Below, piece after piece: positions 1 through 6,622 of a stretch of 19,845 nucleotides of DNA. The notes beneath the pieces are model-generated. The model was not told the origin of the DNA. It saw nothing but the letters and a program-made list of their open reading frames with translations, and made no database searches. The DNA is from Desulfobacterales bacterium (lineage in GTDB: Bacteria > Desulfobacterota > Desulfobacteria > Desulfobacterales > RPRI01), in assembly GCA_030689795.1 (NCBI GenBank), contig JAUYEO010000149.1:1-19845 (forward strand), in the 5' to 3' direction. How positions within the stretch are numbered: position 1 is the first letter of the stretch; every line of letters begins with the position of its first letter. Both the position numbers and the translations under genes were made by a program.

Positions 1-1106
1 TTGCGCCGTATATGGCCGGCCATGAACTGTTTCAATTTCTGGCTGAAGTCACCCTTGTTCGCATGAAGGGCATACGCCTCGGCGATATTCACCAGGGTGC
101 GGCAGGCCTCGTCATAGGCCGAGCGCGATCCCCGCGCAACCTGCTGCTCAGTCACCTTCCACGCTTTGGGGAAATCCTTGGCCAGGTTGGCAAGGTATGC
201 CTCGCGTTCCTTGCGGCGCCTGGTTTTTCGTTGTTCCTGCTCGCGCTGCTCCAGTTCGAGGCGTTTCTTTTTTACTGTTTCCGCATTTTTTTTGAGTTCT
301 TCCACCGAACGCCGGGGCGTTTCGTCTCTGTTGCCTCTCGATCCGCGCCGCCATGCCGAAAACCGATTCTTGAGCGTTCTTTCAACCTTCAGGCCTTGAC
401 CTTCCAGAAGTTGTTTCAGGAGCGTGAGCACTTCATCACTCGGCAAATTGCCGAGCCAGTCGTCAATCTCTTTCTGGGAAAACTCTTCCGTCTGTAGATC
501 CGGGCTGCCTATCACTGCGCCTGTCAAGAGGTCCTTATCCACATCCAGAAATTCCACAAGCGCCTGTTGTGCTGCAGTCAGGCTCCCCAGTCCGTCTGAC
601 GGTAATGGTTCCAGATCGTCGTCATCCACCATCTCCTGGGTTATGGCAGCCAGCCAGCCTATGTAAATGCTTCGCATATCCCCGCTCAGCAACTCGTCCC
701 GCACAGGGGTGAGGCGCGCCATCCAGCTCCGGCCGTCTTCCATCCCGAAACGGTCGTAATTCTCGGATTCTTCCAAGCGCCAGGTAATCACCAAGTATGT
801 TTTTGTGATATCGAAATCCAGAAAACCATCCTCCTCCATTGTCTCGATTATTGTGGTGGGTATCGCTTCGATTGGCACCCGCACCATAAAAACGGCCCTC
901 ATCCAGTTGGCCACATAGACATGGGCATCAAAAAAACGCCTCATGAGATCATCCGGGTTCCCCTTGAAACCGCCCCACTGGTATTCGTTGGTGAAACTTA
1001 CGGGCGTGATATGTGCCCGGGTGGAAAGTGCCCGCAGGGCAGCCATCTCTTCCGTCGTGAGCGGCCTGTCGATGGCAAGAAACTCGTAATATTGGTATTC
1101 ACTCAT
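1..1106 (-). CDS. Conserved protein of unknown function, C-terminus beyond the window
   Basis: An uninterrupted reading frame of 368 codons runs from ATG at 1106 off the left edge, so the C-terminus is missing. AAAGG lies about 8 bases before the start. The protein begins MSEYQYYEFLAIDRPLT and has a WGGFKG segment near residue 45. The middle is acidic (about residues 160-205). A strongly charged Lys/Arg/Glu stretch, probably helical or coiled coil, spans about 285-330. No membrane segment or signal peptide is seen. From memory, the N-terminus matches a widespread conserved hypothetical family that often sits next to SWIM zinc-finger proteins; its function is not known to me. It is the third gene of the fic operon, 63 bases after the 131-residue gene. 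Frames on the other strand here are shadows made possible by the high GC. Confidence 0.85.
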   Translation of the reverse strand, partial: MSEYQYYEFLAIDRPLTTEEMAALRALSTRAHITPVSFTNEYQWGGFKGNPDDLMRRFFDAHVYVANWMRAVFMVRVPIEAIPTTIIETMEEDGFLDFDITKTYLVITWRLEESENYDRFGMEDGRSWMARLTPVRDELLSGDMRSIYIGWLAAITQEMVDDDDLEPLPSDGLGSLTAAQQALVEFLDVDKDLLTGAVIGSPDLQTEEFSQKEIDDWLGNLPSDEVLTLLKQLLEGQGLKVERTLKNRFSAWRRGSRGNRDETPRRSVEELKKNAETVKKKRLELEQREQEQRKTRRRKEREAYLANLAKDFPKAWKVTEQQVARGSRSAYDEACRTLVNIAEAYALHANKGDFSQKLKQFMAGHIRR

Positions 1107-1169
1107 CGTATTTGACCTTTCGGGATTTCATGGCCCGAAACATGGAATATTTCCACATTAACGTGGTAT

Positions 1170-1565
1170 TCATATTTTCATTTTCAGCTTTTTCGGCGCT
1201 ATTTGGCGTCTCTGCCTTTTACCGGCATTTCCAGTCGTTCTGTTCCCCCGGCCCTCCTTGTCCTGATCATCCCACATATCACGATAGGCATAGACATAGA
1301 AAGCTGTCGCCTGCGGGTCAATTTGAAAGTAGTAACGGCACAATTTTTTATACAAAAGCAACATGTCGCTGTCGAAGCAGAAGCCGAGAATGCTGTCGAG
1401 TAATCTTTCAATACGCTTGGAATCCTTGGATCGCTCTCGAACTACGGTATCCACTTCAGGCGCATAGAGCATCTCTGCCTGGCGGGCAAAGTGTTGCCGC
1501 TCCAAGGCAAATTCGCGAAAGGAGTCGAGAAGCGCGCTTTTGATTTTCCGCATTTTCGGGTTCAT
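1170..1565 (-). CDS. Small protein of unknown function, coupled to Fic
   Basis: A 131-residue protein whose ATG overlaps the fic stop codon in an ATGA arrangement, which indicates translational coupling and supports both the start and the gene. The N-terminal 75 residues look helical and charged. A conserved-looking core at about 75-105 contains the segments LLLYKKLCRYYF and YAYRDMWDD. The last 25 residues are basic and low in complexity (KRQRRQ, KKLKMK) and may be a frayed end or a nucleic-acid-binding tail. I recall similar small hypothetical proteins in other bacteria but no assigned function. Position right behind fic suggests a partner, target or antidote of the Fic enzyme, but the Fic protein already carries its own inhibitory motif, so an antitoxin role is not required. 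Confidence 0.8.
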   Translation of the reverse strand: MNPKMRKIKSALLDSFREFALERQHFARQAEMLYAPEVDTVVRERSKDSKRIERLLDSILGFCFDSDMLLLYKKLCRYYFQIDPQATAFYVYAYRDMWDDQDKEGRGNRTTGNAGKRQRRQIAPKKLKMKI

Positions 1566-2725
1566 ACAGGCTCTGTTCCTTCAGAGAGCACCGATAGATA
1601 CTGCTGATACGCAAAAACGCGGTTGCGTCTCCCGCCGGTTAGTTCGCGCACGATGCTCAGTTTAGCCAGCGCCTCCATTGCCTTATTGACGGCAGGAAAT
1701 GAAAGATCGGTTATCCGTTTGGCCTCGTTGATCGTCAGAGCCGGACGTTTGCACATGGCGTTATAAACACGCAACGTTGCGGACGCATTTCTGCCAAGTT
1801 TTTGCACTTTATCTGCATCATCGTTAAAGAGCTTTACCAGGCGTTTTGCCGTCTGTACCGCGCCGCCGGCGGTTTGTTCCACACCTTCCAGAAAGAAATC
1901 GACCCACGCTTCCCAGTCGCCTTCGATACGGACTGCATCAAGCAGGTGGTAATACATTTGGCGGTGCTGTTTGAAATAGAGGCTTAAATATAAAAGCGGC
2001 TGCGATAAAATATCAGCATCATTGAGTATCAGCGCAATCAGAAGCCGACCCACTCGGCCGTTGCCGTCCAGGAACGGATGAATGGTTTCAAACTGCACAT
2101 GGGCAAATGCCGCTTTTACAAGAACGGGATAAGGAACGGATTCGTCATGAAAAAAGCGTTCAAGAACAGTCATGCATGCCTCTACCTGATCCGGCGGAGG
2201 CGGTACGAAATGGGCGTTTCCGGGGCGTGTCCCGCCGATCCAGTTCTGAGAACGACGGAATTCACCGGGTAATTTTTCGCTGCCGCGGCCTCTTGAAAGC
2301 AGTTTGGCGTGTACTTCACGGAGCAGGCGGTTACAGAGGGGAAACTCTCCTCTCAGACGCTGCACCCCGTGCTCCAGCGCTGCCACATAATTCGAAACCT
2401 CGACCACATCATCCAAGGGAACACCCGGCGCTTCTTTCAGTTCGAAAAGCAAAAGATCGGAAAGAGACGACTGGGTACCTTCGATTTGAGAGGAAAGCAC
2501 CGCCTCACGTCGCACATAAGAATATAAAAACAGGTTTGGATCAGGCAGCAAAAGAACAATACTGTCCAGGCGACCCAGAGCAAGCGTAGCCCGCTCCAGA
2601 AGCCGCCGTCGGGTATCCGAAAACTCCAGGGCAGGTTCGGGCGGCAAGGCAAAAGGAACAAATGCCCGTGTCGGCTCGCCGCCAATCTTCGAGATTTCGT
2701 ATTTTCCCGTCAGACCGCGTTTCAT
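1562..2725 (-). CDS. Fic family protein (AMP transferase) with C-terminal winged helix
   Basis: 387 residues. The catalytic Fic motif HPFLDGNGRVGR is complete at residues 216-227, including the essential His216 and the Asp/Asn/Arg residues that bind ATP phosphates and Mg. An inhibitory motif of the S-x-x-x-E-G type lies at residues 78-83 (Glu82), making this a class II Fic enzyme with an N-terminal auto-inhibitory helix. Residues about 157-180 (GGTRPGNAHFVPPPP) fit the target-docking flap. Residues about 315-370 look like a winged helix-turn-helix, as in SoFic-like proteins. Known members transfer AMP from ATP to hydroxyl side chains and often modify themselves. The target cannot be read from sequence. 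The gene starts the operon. There is no Shine-Dalgarno sequence before ATG 2725, and the promoter lies only about 10 bases upstream, so the mRNA may be nearly leaderless. Confidence 0.95.
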   Translation of the reverse strand: MKRGLTGKYEISKIGGEPTRAFVPFALPPEPALEFSDTRRRLLERATLALGRLDSIVLLLPDPNLFLYSYVRREAVLSSQIEGTQSSLSDLLLFELKEAPGVPLDDVVEVSNYVAALEHGVQRLRGEFPLCNRLLREVHAKLLSRGRGSEKLPGEFRRSQNWIGGTRPGNAHFVPPPPDQVEACMTVLERFFHDESVPYPVLVKAAFAHVQFETIHPFLDGNGRVGRLLIALILNDADILSQPLLYLSLYFKQHRQMYYHLLDAVRIEGDWEAWVDFFLEGVEQTAGGAVQTAKRLVKLFNDDADKVQKLGRNASATLRVYNAMCKRPALTINEAKRITDLSFPAVNKAMEALAKLSIVRELTGGRRNRVFAYQQYLSVLSEGTEPV

Positions 2726-2734
2726 AATATGGGT

Positions 2735-2763
2735 ATCATATTCAGTTATCGTTTAATAAGCAA
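2735..2763 (-). promoter_or_regulatory. Candidate sigma70-type promoter of the fic operon
   Basis: Read leftwards: TTGCTT (2763-2758), a 17-base spacer, then TATGAT (2740-2735). The -10 matches 5 of 6 consensus bases and the -35 matches 3 of 6. The expected start point is near 2728, only a few bases before the fic ATG at 2725. Promoter activity is inferred from sequence. Confidence 0.55.
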
Positions 2764-2801
2764 GCTCCTTATTAAACAAAACCCGGTTTTCATTTAATAA
2801 G
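2751..2801. promoter_or_regulatory. Operator candidate: three TTTAATAAG half-sites
   Basis: GTTTAATAAG at 2751-2760 and its exact reverse complement CTTATTAAAC at 2768-2777 form a perfect 10-base inverted repeat with a 7-base spacer. A third copy, TTTAATAAG, is at 2793-2801. The inverted repeat covers the -35 box of the fic promoter, so a bound protein would repress. The winged helix at the Fic C-terminus makes autoregulation possible, but this is inference. Confidence 0.65.
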
Positions 2802-2804
2802 GAC

Positions 2805-2866
2805 AAAAGCAGCCCGAAAGATAGGAACGGCTGGCACAGTCATCGGATTTGTTCATAAAGGCTGCT
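2805..2866 (-). terminator. Weak terminator candidate behind pspC-like gene
   Basis: In the leftward transcript, GGCTGCT-type arms at 2860-2866 and 2808-2814 are complementary over 7 bases, and four U residues follow. The loop is long (about 45 bases) and the first arm overlaps the end of the coding region, so this is only a possibility. Confidence 0.3.
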
Positions 2867-3071
2867 CCTTCGGTGTTTCTTTTGGCATGAATATCCAGAG
2901 AAGGATGTAGATAAACAGGCCTGTACAAAAAAACAGAAAAGCAAGACAGAAGATTACCCTCCATATCCATGAAGGGACGGGTGTATGTATTCCCAGACCG
3001 CCGCAAACGCCGCCAATCCATTTATCATTCTGCGATTTTGACAGCCTCCTGAGCCAGTTTTGTTCGGACAT
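2853..3071 (-). CDS. PspC-domain small membrane protein
   Basis: 72 residues with the PspC-domain signature: a basic start, NDKWIGGVCGGLG at residues 15-27, then a Trp/Arg turn and one long hydrophobic membrane segment at about 38-62 ending in a MPKE tail. Family members are linked to the phage-shock envelope stress response, in E. coli as part of the PspB/PspC sensing complex, but many short stand-alone PspC proteins have no proven role. No pspA or pspF is in this window. A strong ribosome site (GGAGGAAG) sits about 5 bases before ATG 3071. It lies 45 bases after rubredoxin on the same strand and is probably co-transcribed with it. The family call is firm; a stress role is inferred. Confidence 0.88.
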   Translation of the reverse strand: MSEQNWLRRLSKSQNDKWIGGVCGGLGIHTPVPSWIWRVIFCLAFLFFCTGLFIYILLWIFMPKETPKEQPL

Positions 3072-3116
3072 ATCTTCCTCCAGGAAAAATCATTTATCAG
3101 GGATAGCCAATGTTTT

Positions 3117-3350
3117 TTATTTGCCGTTGGATTCAAGCGGAACGCATTTTATGTCATTTGAAGACCCTGGTCCGGCAAGAGGGCGAAAGCATTTCCTTGT
3201 TGCCCCGCAAATGGGGCATTTCCAATCATCCGGCAAATCACCAAACTTCGTCTCCCTGGGGATCTTCCCTTTTTTATCTCCCTTGTCGGGATTATATATG
3301 TAACCGCAATTAACTGTCTGACACTGCCACATCTCTTCAGGTGTTGCCAT
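3117..3350 (-). CDS. Rubredoxin with C-X4-C first knuckle
   Basis: 77 residues. Rubredoxin binds one iron through four cysteines and carries single electrons in the cytoplasm of anaerobes, for example to rubredoxin-dependent reductases of oxygen or superoxide. Here the ligands are Cys10 and Cys15 (C-X4-C, where most rubredoxins have C-X2-C) and Cys45 and Cys48 in CPICG. The core GYIYNPDKGD and the GDLPDDWKCP segment are intact. The longer first knuckle is known from the second rubredoxin (Rd-2) of Desulfovibrio desulfuricans, so this is a rare but real subtype and not a damaged gene. About 20 extra residues follow the fold, with two further cysteines (Cys54, Cys69). AGGAGAT precedes ATG 3350. 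It heads a two-gene unit with the PspC-domain gene. Confidence 0.93.
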   Translation of the reverse strand: MATPEEMWQCQTVNCGYIYNPDKGDKKGKIPRETKFGDLPDDWKCPICGATRKCFRPLAGPGSSNDIKCVPLESNGK

Positions 3351-3493
3351 AATTTCGATCTCCTAATGAAAATATGTTGTTAGAAGGCGCTCAATAATAA
3401 CTATCATCAAAGAACGGAGGCTTCTTGTTTTCACTTATCATAGATCGTGGTTTTGATAAAGCAGAGATAGATGTTTACGCAGAATTGCTTTTG

Positions 3494-3518
3494 TTGTGGA
3501 AGCGGCGGGAGTCGAACC
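3494..3518 (-). repeat. Degenerate copy of the ssrA 3' end (attachment-site remnant)
   Basis: These 25 bases match the terminal 25 bases of the tmRNA gene (5697-5721) at 22 positions and lie in the same orientation. The match covers the acceptor strand and the 3' half of the T arm, then stops abruptly (AATA in place of CCGC). No tRNA body lies next to it. This is the pattern left when an element integrates into the 3' end of ssrA and creates a direct repeat. A tRNA-gene remnant is the alternative. Confidence 0.65.
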
Positions 3519-3590
3519 AATATGGCAACTAATAATTATTTGTTATTATTAGAGCTAATTGCAAAAGTCCTAAAAAGAGAAGAATTTGTC

Positions 3591-3610
3591 ATTCCCACGA
3601 AAGTGGGAAT
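3591..3610. repeat. Palindromic hairpin repeat (ATTCCCAC-GAAA-GTGGGAAT)
   Basis: A perfect 8-base inverted repeat with a four-base GAAA loop, inside GTCATTCCCAC...GTGGGAATCCAG. From memory, this GTCATTCCC/GGGAATCCAG motif is a very common dispersed extragenic repeat in many proteobacterial genomes. Only one copy is in this window, so the repeat status rests on recall. Confidence 0.6.
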
Positions 3611-3745
3611 CCAGTCTTTTCAATTTAGGCCATTTTAAAATTGTCGGTGTAGCCCGTAAAGCATGAATTAAGACACGCCTGTCAAGGACTTAATGGAGTG
3701 AGCCGCAAGAGCCATTTGACTTCATATTCATACTGTTCAACCAAT

Positions 3746-4405
3746 TCAAAGAGATTTTAAGAATTTCCTTACGCTATCAAACTCTGAGGCATCAAAAGGC
3801 CAGTATCCTTTATTTGCCGCTTCTCCAAGCCTTAAGGTCGGTTCCTTTCGTGATGACAAAAAGACCCTTGCCTTTGCTTTAGCGCAGTCCTTTACCGGTC
3901 TGCCCACACCTTTCGCATCAAGACAACCGAAGTAGTCATTAACACAGAAAATGGCGGGGTCATCTTTGATCGATCCGAGACAAATATCCTCAAGGGTACC
4001 TCGAGATTTTCCGGGAGGAAGAATCATTACAGTCACTTTCGGCGAAGTTTTTGTTGGAGTAAGCGGTTTTTTCGGACAGGGTAAATCCGCAGCTTTAAGG
4101 GCATTCTGTACGCTTATGAACGCATCATTAAAGTTATCATCCGCATCCCTGACGATTCCAAGAGAGGTTATTCGGTCAAAAAAAGGATCGGTAGTCTTCA
4201 ATGTCTTAAGGTTAGGTTTGATCTTTGTTTTCCCTCCGACTCCTGCCACCTGGACATCGTATATTTTCAATTTTTTGAGTAAGGCATAGAAAAACTCCTC
4301 CTCGTCTCTTCCTTCCACGATTAAGAGTTTCTCTTTTTCTATTTTAAGAGTCTTCTCACTAATCTCTTTACCGCAATCCGGACAGACGATCATTGTATCG
4401 GCCAT
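3746..4405 (-). CDS. Toprim-like DUF3226-type protein, partner of the AAA ATPase
   Basis: 219 residues. A Toprim-like core is visible: LLIVEGRDEEEFF at about 27-39 supplies the acidic Glu31/Asp34, and GIVRDADDN at 83-91 supplies the D-x-D pair Asp87/Asp89 for metal binding. PPGKSRGTLEDICL at about 130-143 and a C-terminal WPFD segment fit the DUF3226 family as I know it. The N-terminus carries a lone C-P-D-C pair (Cys8, Cys11), half a zinc ribbon. Toprim domains in OLD-family nucleases cut nucleic acid; here nuclease activity is inferred. The start at 4405 overlaps the ATPase gene by 16 bases, with GAGGTG just upstream. ATG 4393 (Met5) would give an ATGA overlap and is the alternative. Tight coupling to the ATPase indicates a two-part complex. 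Confidence 0.8.
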   Translation of the reverse strand: MADTMIVCPDCGKEISEKTLKIEKEKLLIVEGRDEEEFFYALLKKLKIYDVQVAGVGGKTKIKPNLKTLKTTDPFFDRITSLGIVRDADDNFNDAFISVQNALKAADLPCPKKPLTPTKTSPKVTVMILPPGKSRGTLEDICLGSIKDDPAIFCVNDYFGCLDAKGVGRPVKDCAKAKARVFLSSRKEPTLRLGEAANKGYWPFDASEFDSVRKFLKSL

Positions 4406-5589
4406 CCTCTCACCTCAAGCGGAATCGACAGTGCTGCATCGAGGGTTTCCTCATCATACATAACAGTTTGTATAGAACCATTTTTTCTGTCCAGACGGTA
4501 AAGCTTCAAATCGTAAATTTTGTTTTCCTTAAAGGCGTCATGAGCAGTCAGAATACATTCATTGCTGTGTGTGGTGGCAAAAACCTGGCACTTAAATGTC
4601 CTAGACGCCTCTGCAATTACCGTCCACAGAGCCTTCATAGCCGAATGATGAATTCCATTTTCGATTTCATCAACCAGAACAACTCCCTTTTCGGCTGAAC
4701 CTATGGCAAGTAAAACCGATAAAGACCTTCGCACCCCGTCACCCAGAAGAGGGGAAGGAACGGGTTCATCATATCCCTTCAGGTATCCGTGTATCATGCT
4801 GATACCCTGATATGTAAGTATCTCAAGCTGTTCAAGGCGAGGCTCAATAATTCTAAGCGCGGACAAGACAAACCCGTCCTTTTCTTTTTTCCTTAAATCG
4901 CTGAAACGCTGCATTTCCTCGTTGAGATTGCTACCACCGCTGGCAGTTACAAAAATGCCTGTCATGGTAGCGCGCGGCAAAGATGGTTCTATCCTGAGTT
5001 CGTATGACATCATGTTGTCTTTTTTGACGAAGACTGGCATGCCCTTAACTTTATACTGTTTACCTGCTTCATCGACATATTCAAGGACAATATCCTGCCG
5101 TGGCCCGCTGATTAACTCGGCCTGGTCAAAGTGTGCCTTTTCTCCTCTCAAAAAGGAACCTGACGAGCTTATATGGATTTCTAAGGAACGATGAGCCTTA
5201 TTAGAATTTATTCCGGATAACCTGATGGTCTGTGAGTCTTTAAATTTCCAGAAAAGAGATGTCCATTGGTTCTCTGTCGACTCGCTGATAATGTTTAAGC
5301 CTCGCCAGCTATTTACAATCATGACAAGTCCCGGGTTTCTCGAACCTATATGAAGGAACAGAGCTTCTAATAGAGTCGTCTTTCCGCTGTTGTTTACCCC
5401 TGTTATAAGATTGACGCGGCCTAAAGATTCTATTTTAAAATTATCGAAACAACGGAAGTTGGTTACCTCAAAGCTTGCGTATGGAAGAACGTCTTCCTCT
5501 GTTGCTGATGCAACTTTATAACTGGCAGCCCTCTCCCTGATTGTGCTCCCCTGATGGTTTTTCCCTTTCGATTTAGATTTTGTTTTCAT
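4390..5589 (-). CDS. ABC/SMC-like AAA family ATPase, partner of the Toprim protein
   Basis: 399 residues. FEVTNFRCFDNF at about 40-51 is the usual N-terminal strand of AAA_15/AAA_21 ATPases. Walker A is GVNNSGKTT at 64-72. An ABC-like signature LLGDGVRRS lies at 281-289. Walker B VVLVDEIE is at 303-310 (Asp307, Glu308) and the switch histidine is His341 in ATTHS. Every ATPase motif is intact. About 37 Lys/Ser-rich residues precede the ATPase fold, longer than usual for the family. Relatives pair with or are fused to Toprim nucleases (OLD, Gabija GajA) or DUF4435 proteins (PARIS AriA-AriB). The gene order ATPase then Toprim matches PARIS. AAAGGA precedes ATG 5589. A defence role is inferred from architecture and island position; the exact system is not identified. 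Confidence 0.85.
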   Translation of the reverse strand: MKTKSKSKGKNHQGSTIRERAASYKVASATEEDVLPYASFEVTNFRCFDNFKIESLGRVNLITGVNNSGKTTLLEALFLHIGSRNPGLVMIVNSWRGLNIISESTENQWTSLFWKFKDSQTIRLSGINSNKAHRSLEIHISSSGSFLRGEKAHFDQAELISGPRQDIVLEYVDEAGKQYKVKGMPVFVKKDNMMSYELRIEPSLPRATMTGIFVTASGGSNLNEEMQRFSDLRKKEKDGFVLSALRIIEPRLEQLEILTYQGISMIHGYLKGYDEPVPSPLLGDGVRRSLSVLLAIGSAEKGVVLVDEIENGIHHSAMKALWTVIAEASRTFKCQVFATTHSNECILTAHDAFKENKIYDLKLYRLDRKNGSIQTVMYDEETLDAALSIPLEVRGWPIQ

Positions 5590-5696
5590 CGAAGGTTCCT
5601 TTTTTCAGCGACAGGTAAAGTTATAATATCTTTATATACTGGGAATGTATTTTCGAAAAATCGGATTTGAAAGTAAACGAAAAAATTAAATAAAAA

Positions 5697-6049
5697 TGGT
5701 GGAGGCGGCGGGAGTTGAACCCGCGTCCGAAAATCTTCCGCACAGGCATCTACATACTTGTCCTGAAATTTATATATCGCTGATTCCGGCCTCCTTCAGG
5801 CTGGATGCCTGAACCAGCTACCCTGTTTTTGATTCGATGGATCATAACAGGTGGTAAGATCCGTCTATCCTGCTAGTCGACGTCCTTATCAGATCCGCAG
5901 GAAAAACCGGACAGGACGCTGGCCTTAAGCGGCCAGTGCGTAGTTATAATCGTCTGCGATTATGTTTATTTCCCGTCTTTTTTACGAGCCGACAGGCGCT
6001 CGGTATGCAGCCTAAGCTTCTTTATCCCCGTCGAAGCCGTTTCGCCCCC
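5697..6049 (-). ncRNA. ssrA: Transfer-messenger RNA (tmRNA)
   Basis: The 353-base RNA begins GGGGGCGAAACGGCTTCGACGGG and ends with T arm, acceptor strand and an encoded ACCA. The seven-base acceptor stem pairs GGGGGCG with CGCCUCC, with one G-U pair, as in a tRNA-Ala mimic. The resume codon is GCA at 5957 and the tag reads ADDYNYALAA followed by TAA. The GGCC stem around the stop codon fits a pseudoknot helix. tmRNA rescues stalled ribosomes together with SmpB, whose gene is 83 bases upstream on the same strand. The 3' end appears to have served as an integration site (see 3494-3518). Confidence 0.97.
5925..5957 (-). other. tmRNA tag reading frame (ADDYNYALAA, stop TAA)
   Basis: Ten codons from GCA at 5957 to TAA at 5927-5925 inside ssrA. 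The AL-AA ending is the signal recognised by ClpXP-type proteases in known tags. The ADDYNY start resembles tags of deltaproteobacteria as I remember them. Confidence 0.92.
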
Positions 6050-6091
6050 AGATGAGCAGACTTTCTTTATTATAAAGAGCATTTCGTCCTG

Positions 6092-6120
6092 ATTCTAATC
6101 GTGCAAAGGTTGTTTGTCAA
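6092..6120 (-). promoter_or_regulatory. Strong sigma70 promoter of ssrA
   Basis: Read leftwards: perfect TTGACA (6120-6115), a 17-base spacer, and TAGAAT (6097-6092), 5 of 6. It lies between the smpB stop and ssrA and predicts a precursor with about 36 extra 5' bases before the mature end at 6049, which RNase P-type processing would remove. ssrA is therefore transcribed on its own as well as from upstream. Confidence 0.85.
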
Positions 6121-6132
6121 GAAATTGGTTTA

Positions 6133-6600
6133 TCATCGCTCGCCTCTTGTCCTGTCCATTTCTCTCTTTTCATCGCGTTTTTTAATGGTTTCCCGCTTGT
6201 CGTACTGTCTTTTGCCTTTTGCCAGGGCTATTGATATTTTTACTTTTCCGTTTTTGAAATAAATCCTGAGAGGGATCAGGGAATGACCTTTGTCATTAAC
6301 CTTGCTTGACAGTTTGTTTATTTCCTGCCTGTTTAAAAGGAGCTTTCTTATTCTCAAAGGATCGTGGTTACCGTAATAAGCGAAAGGACAGGGGCCTATG
6401 TGCATTTGATAAACGAAGACTTCTCCATTCCTGATTTTAGCATAGGAATCCTTCAGATTAGCACGGCCAAGTCTGAGTGATTTGACTTCTGTTCCAAGAA
6501 GCACCATGCCTGCTTCGTATTCATCTTCTATGAAGTAGTCATGCCTTGCTTTTCTGTTTTCGCTGATTATTTTGTAGCGCTCTTTTTCCAATATTGTCAT
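6133..6600 (-). CDS. smpB: SmpB, tmRNA-binding protein
   Basis: 155 residues when started at ATG 6600, which puts the N-terminus (MTILEKERYKIISENRKARH) where family members begin. An upstream in-frame ATG at 6660 would add 20 unrelated residues and overlap ptsI, so I reject it. Hallmarks are NRKARHDYFIEDEYEAGMVL, LLGTEVKSLR, NHDPLRIRKLLL, the LAKGKRQYDKRE motif, and a basic C-terminal tail (KKRDEKREMDR) that probes the mRNA channel of a stalled ribosome. It binds tmRNA and delivers it to the A site. The gene lies 22 bases behind ptsI and directly before ssrA; adjacency of smpB and ssrA is common. No strong ribosome site precedes ATG 6600, which suggests coupling to ptsI translation. Confidence 0.96.
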   Translation of the reverse strand: MTILEKERYKIISENRKARHDYFIEDEYEAGMVLLGTEVKSLRLGRANLKDSYAKIRNGEVFVYQMHIGPCPFAYYGNHDPLRIRKLLLNRQEINKLSSKVNDKGHSLIPLRIYFKNGKVKISIALAKGKRQYDKRETIKKRDEKREMDRTRGER

Positions 6601-6622
6601 CCAACTGGTTAAGTTATTCTCT

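Larger units (their letters stand above)
3351..3745. other. Gene-free stretch between rubredoxin and the Toprim gene
   Basis: About 395 bases without a convincing coding frame. It holds the degenerate ssrA 3'-end copy (3494-3518) and a hairpin repeat (3591-3610), both listed separately, flanked by AT-rich DNA. The promoter of the leftward rubredoxin gene should lie in 3351-3480, but I see no clear -35/-10 pair. The part 3620-3745 shows nothing I can name. Confidence 0.6.
3494..5721 (-). mobile_element. Candidate small genomic island inserted at the ssrA 3' end
   Basis: The interval runs from the degenerate 25-base ssrA end copy to the matching true ssrA 3' end. Between them lie only the ATPase/Toprim pair and non-coding DNA. 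tmRNA genes are classic integration sites for tyrosine-recombinase elements. No integrase or transposase gene is present, so this would be a decayed or satellite-type island. The direct repeat is imperfect (22 of 25), which lowers certainty. Confidence 0.5.

Noticed and set aside
12..497. Rightward reading frame at the left edge, and similar ones to 1115
   Set aside because: It is antisense to the long leftward frame from 1106, which has a ribosome site and a recognisable conserved N-terminus. Its Phe/Leu/Ser-rich composition is typical of a shadow frame.
3494..3518. Possible tRNA gene
   Set aside because: Only the 3' acceptor strand and half a T arm are present. The DNA upstream on that strand is AT-rich and offers no anticodon arm, D arm or pairing 5' acceptor strand.
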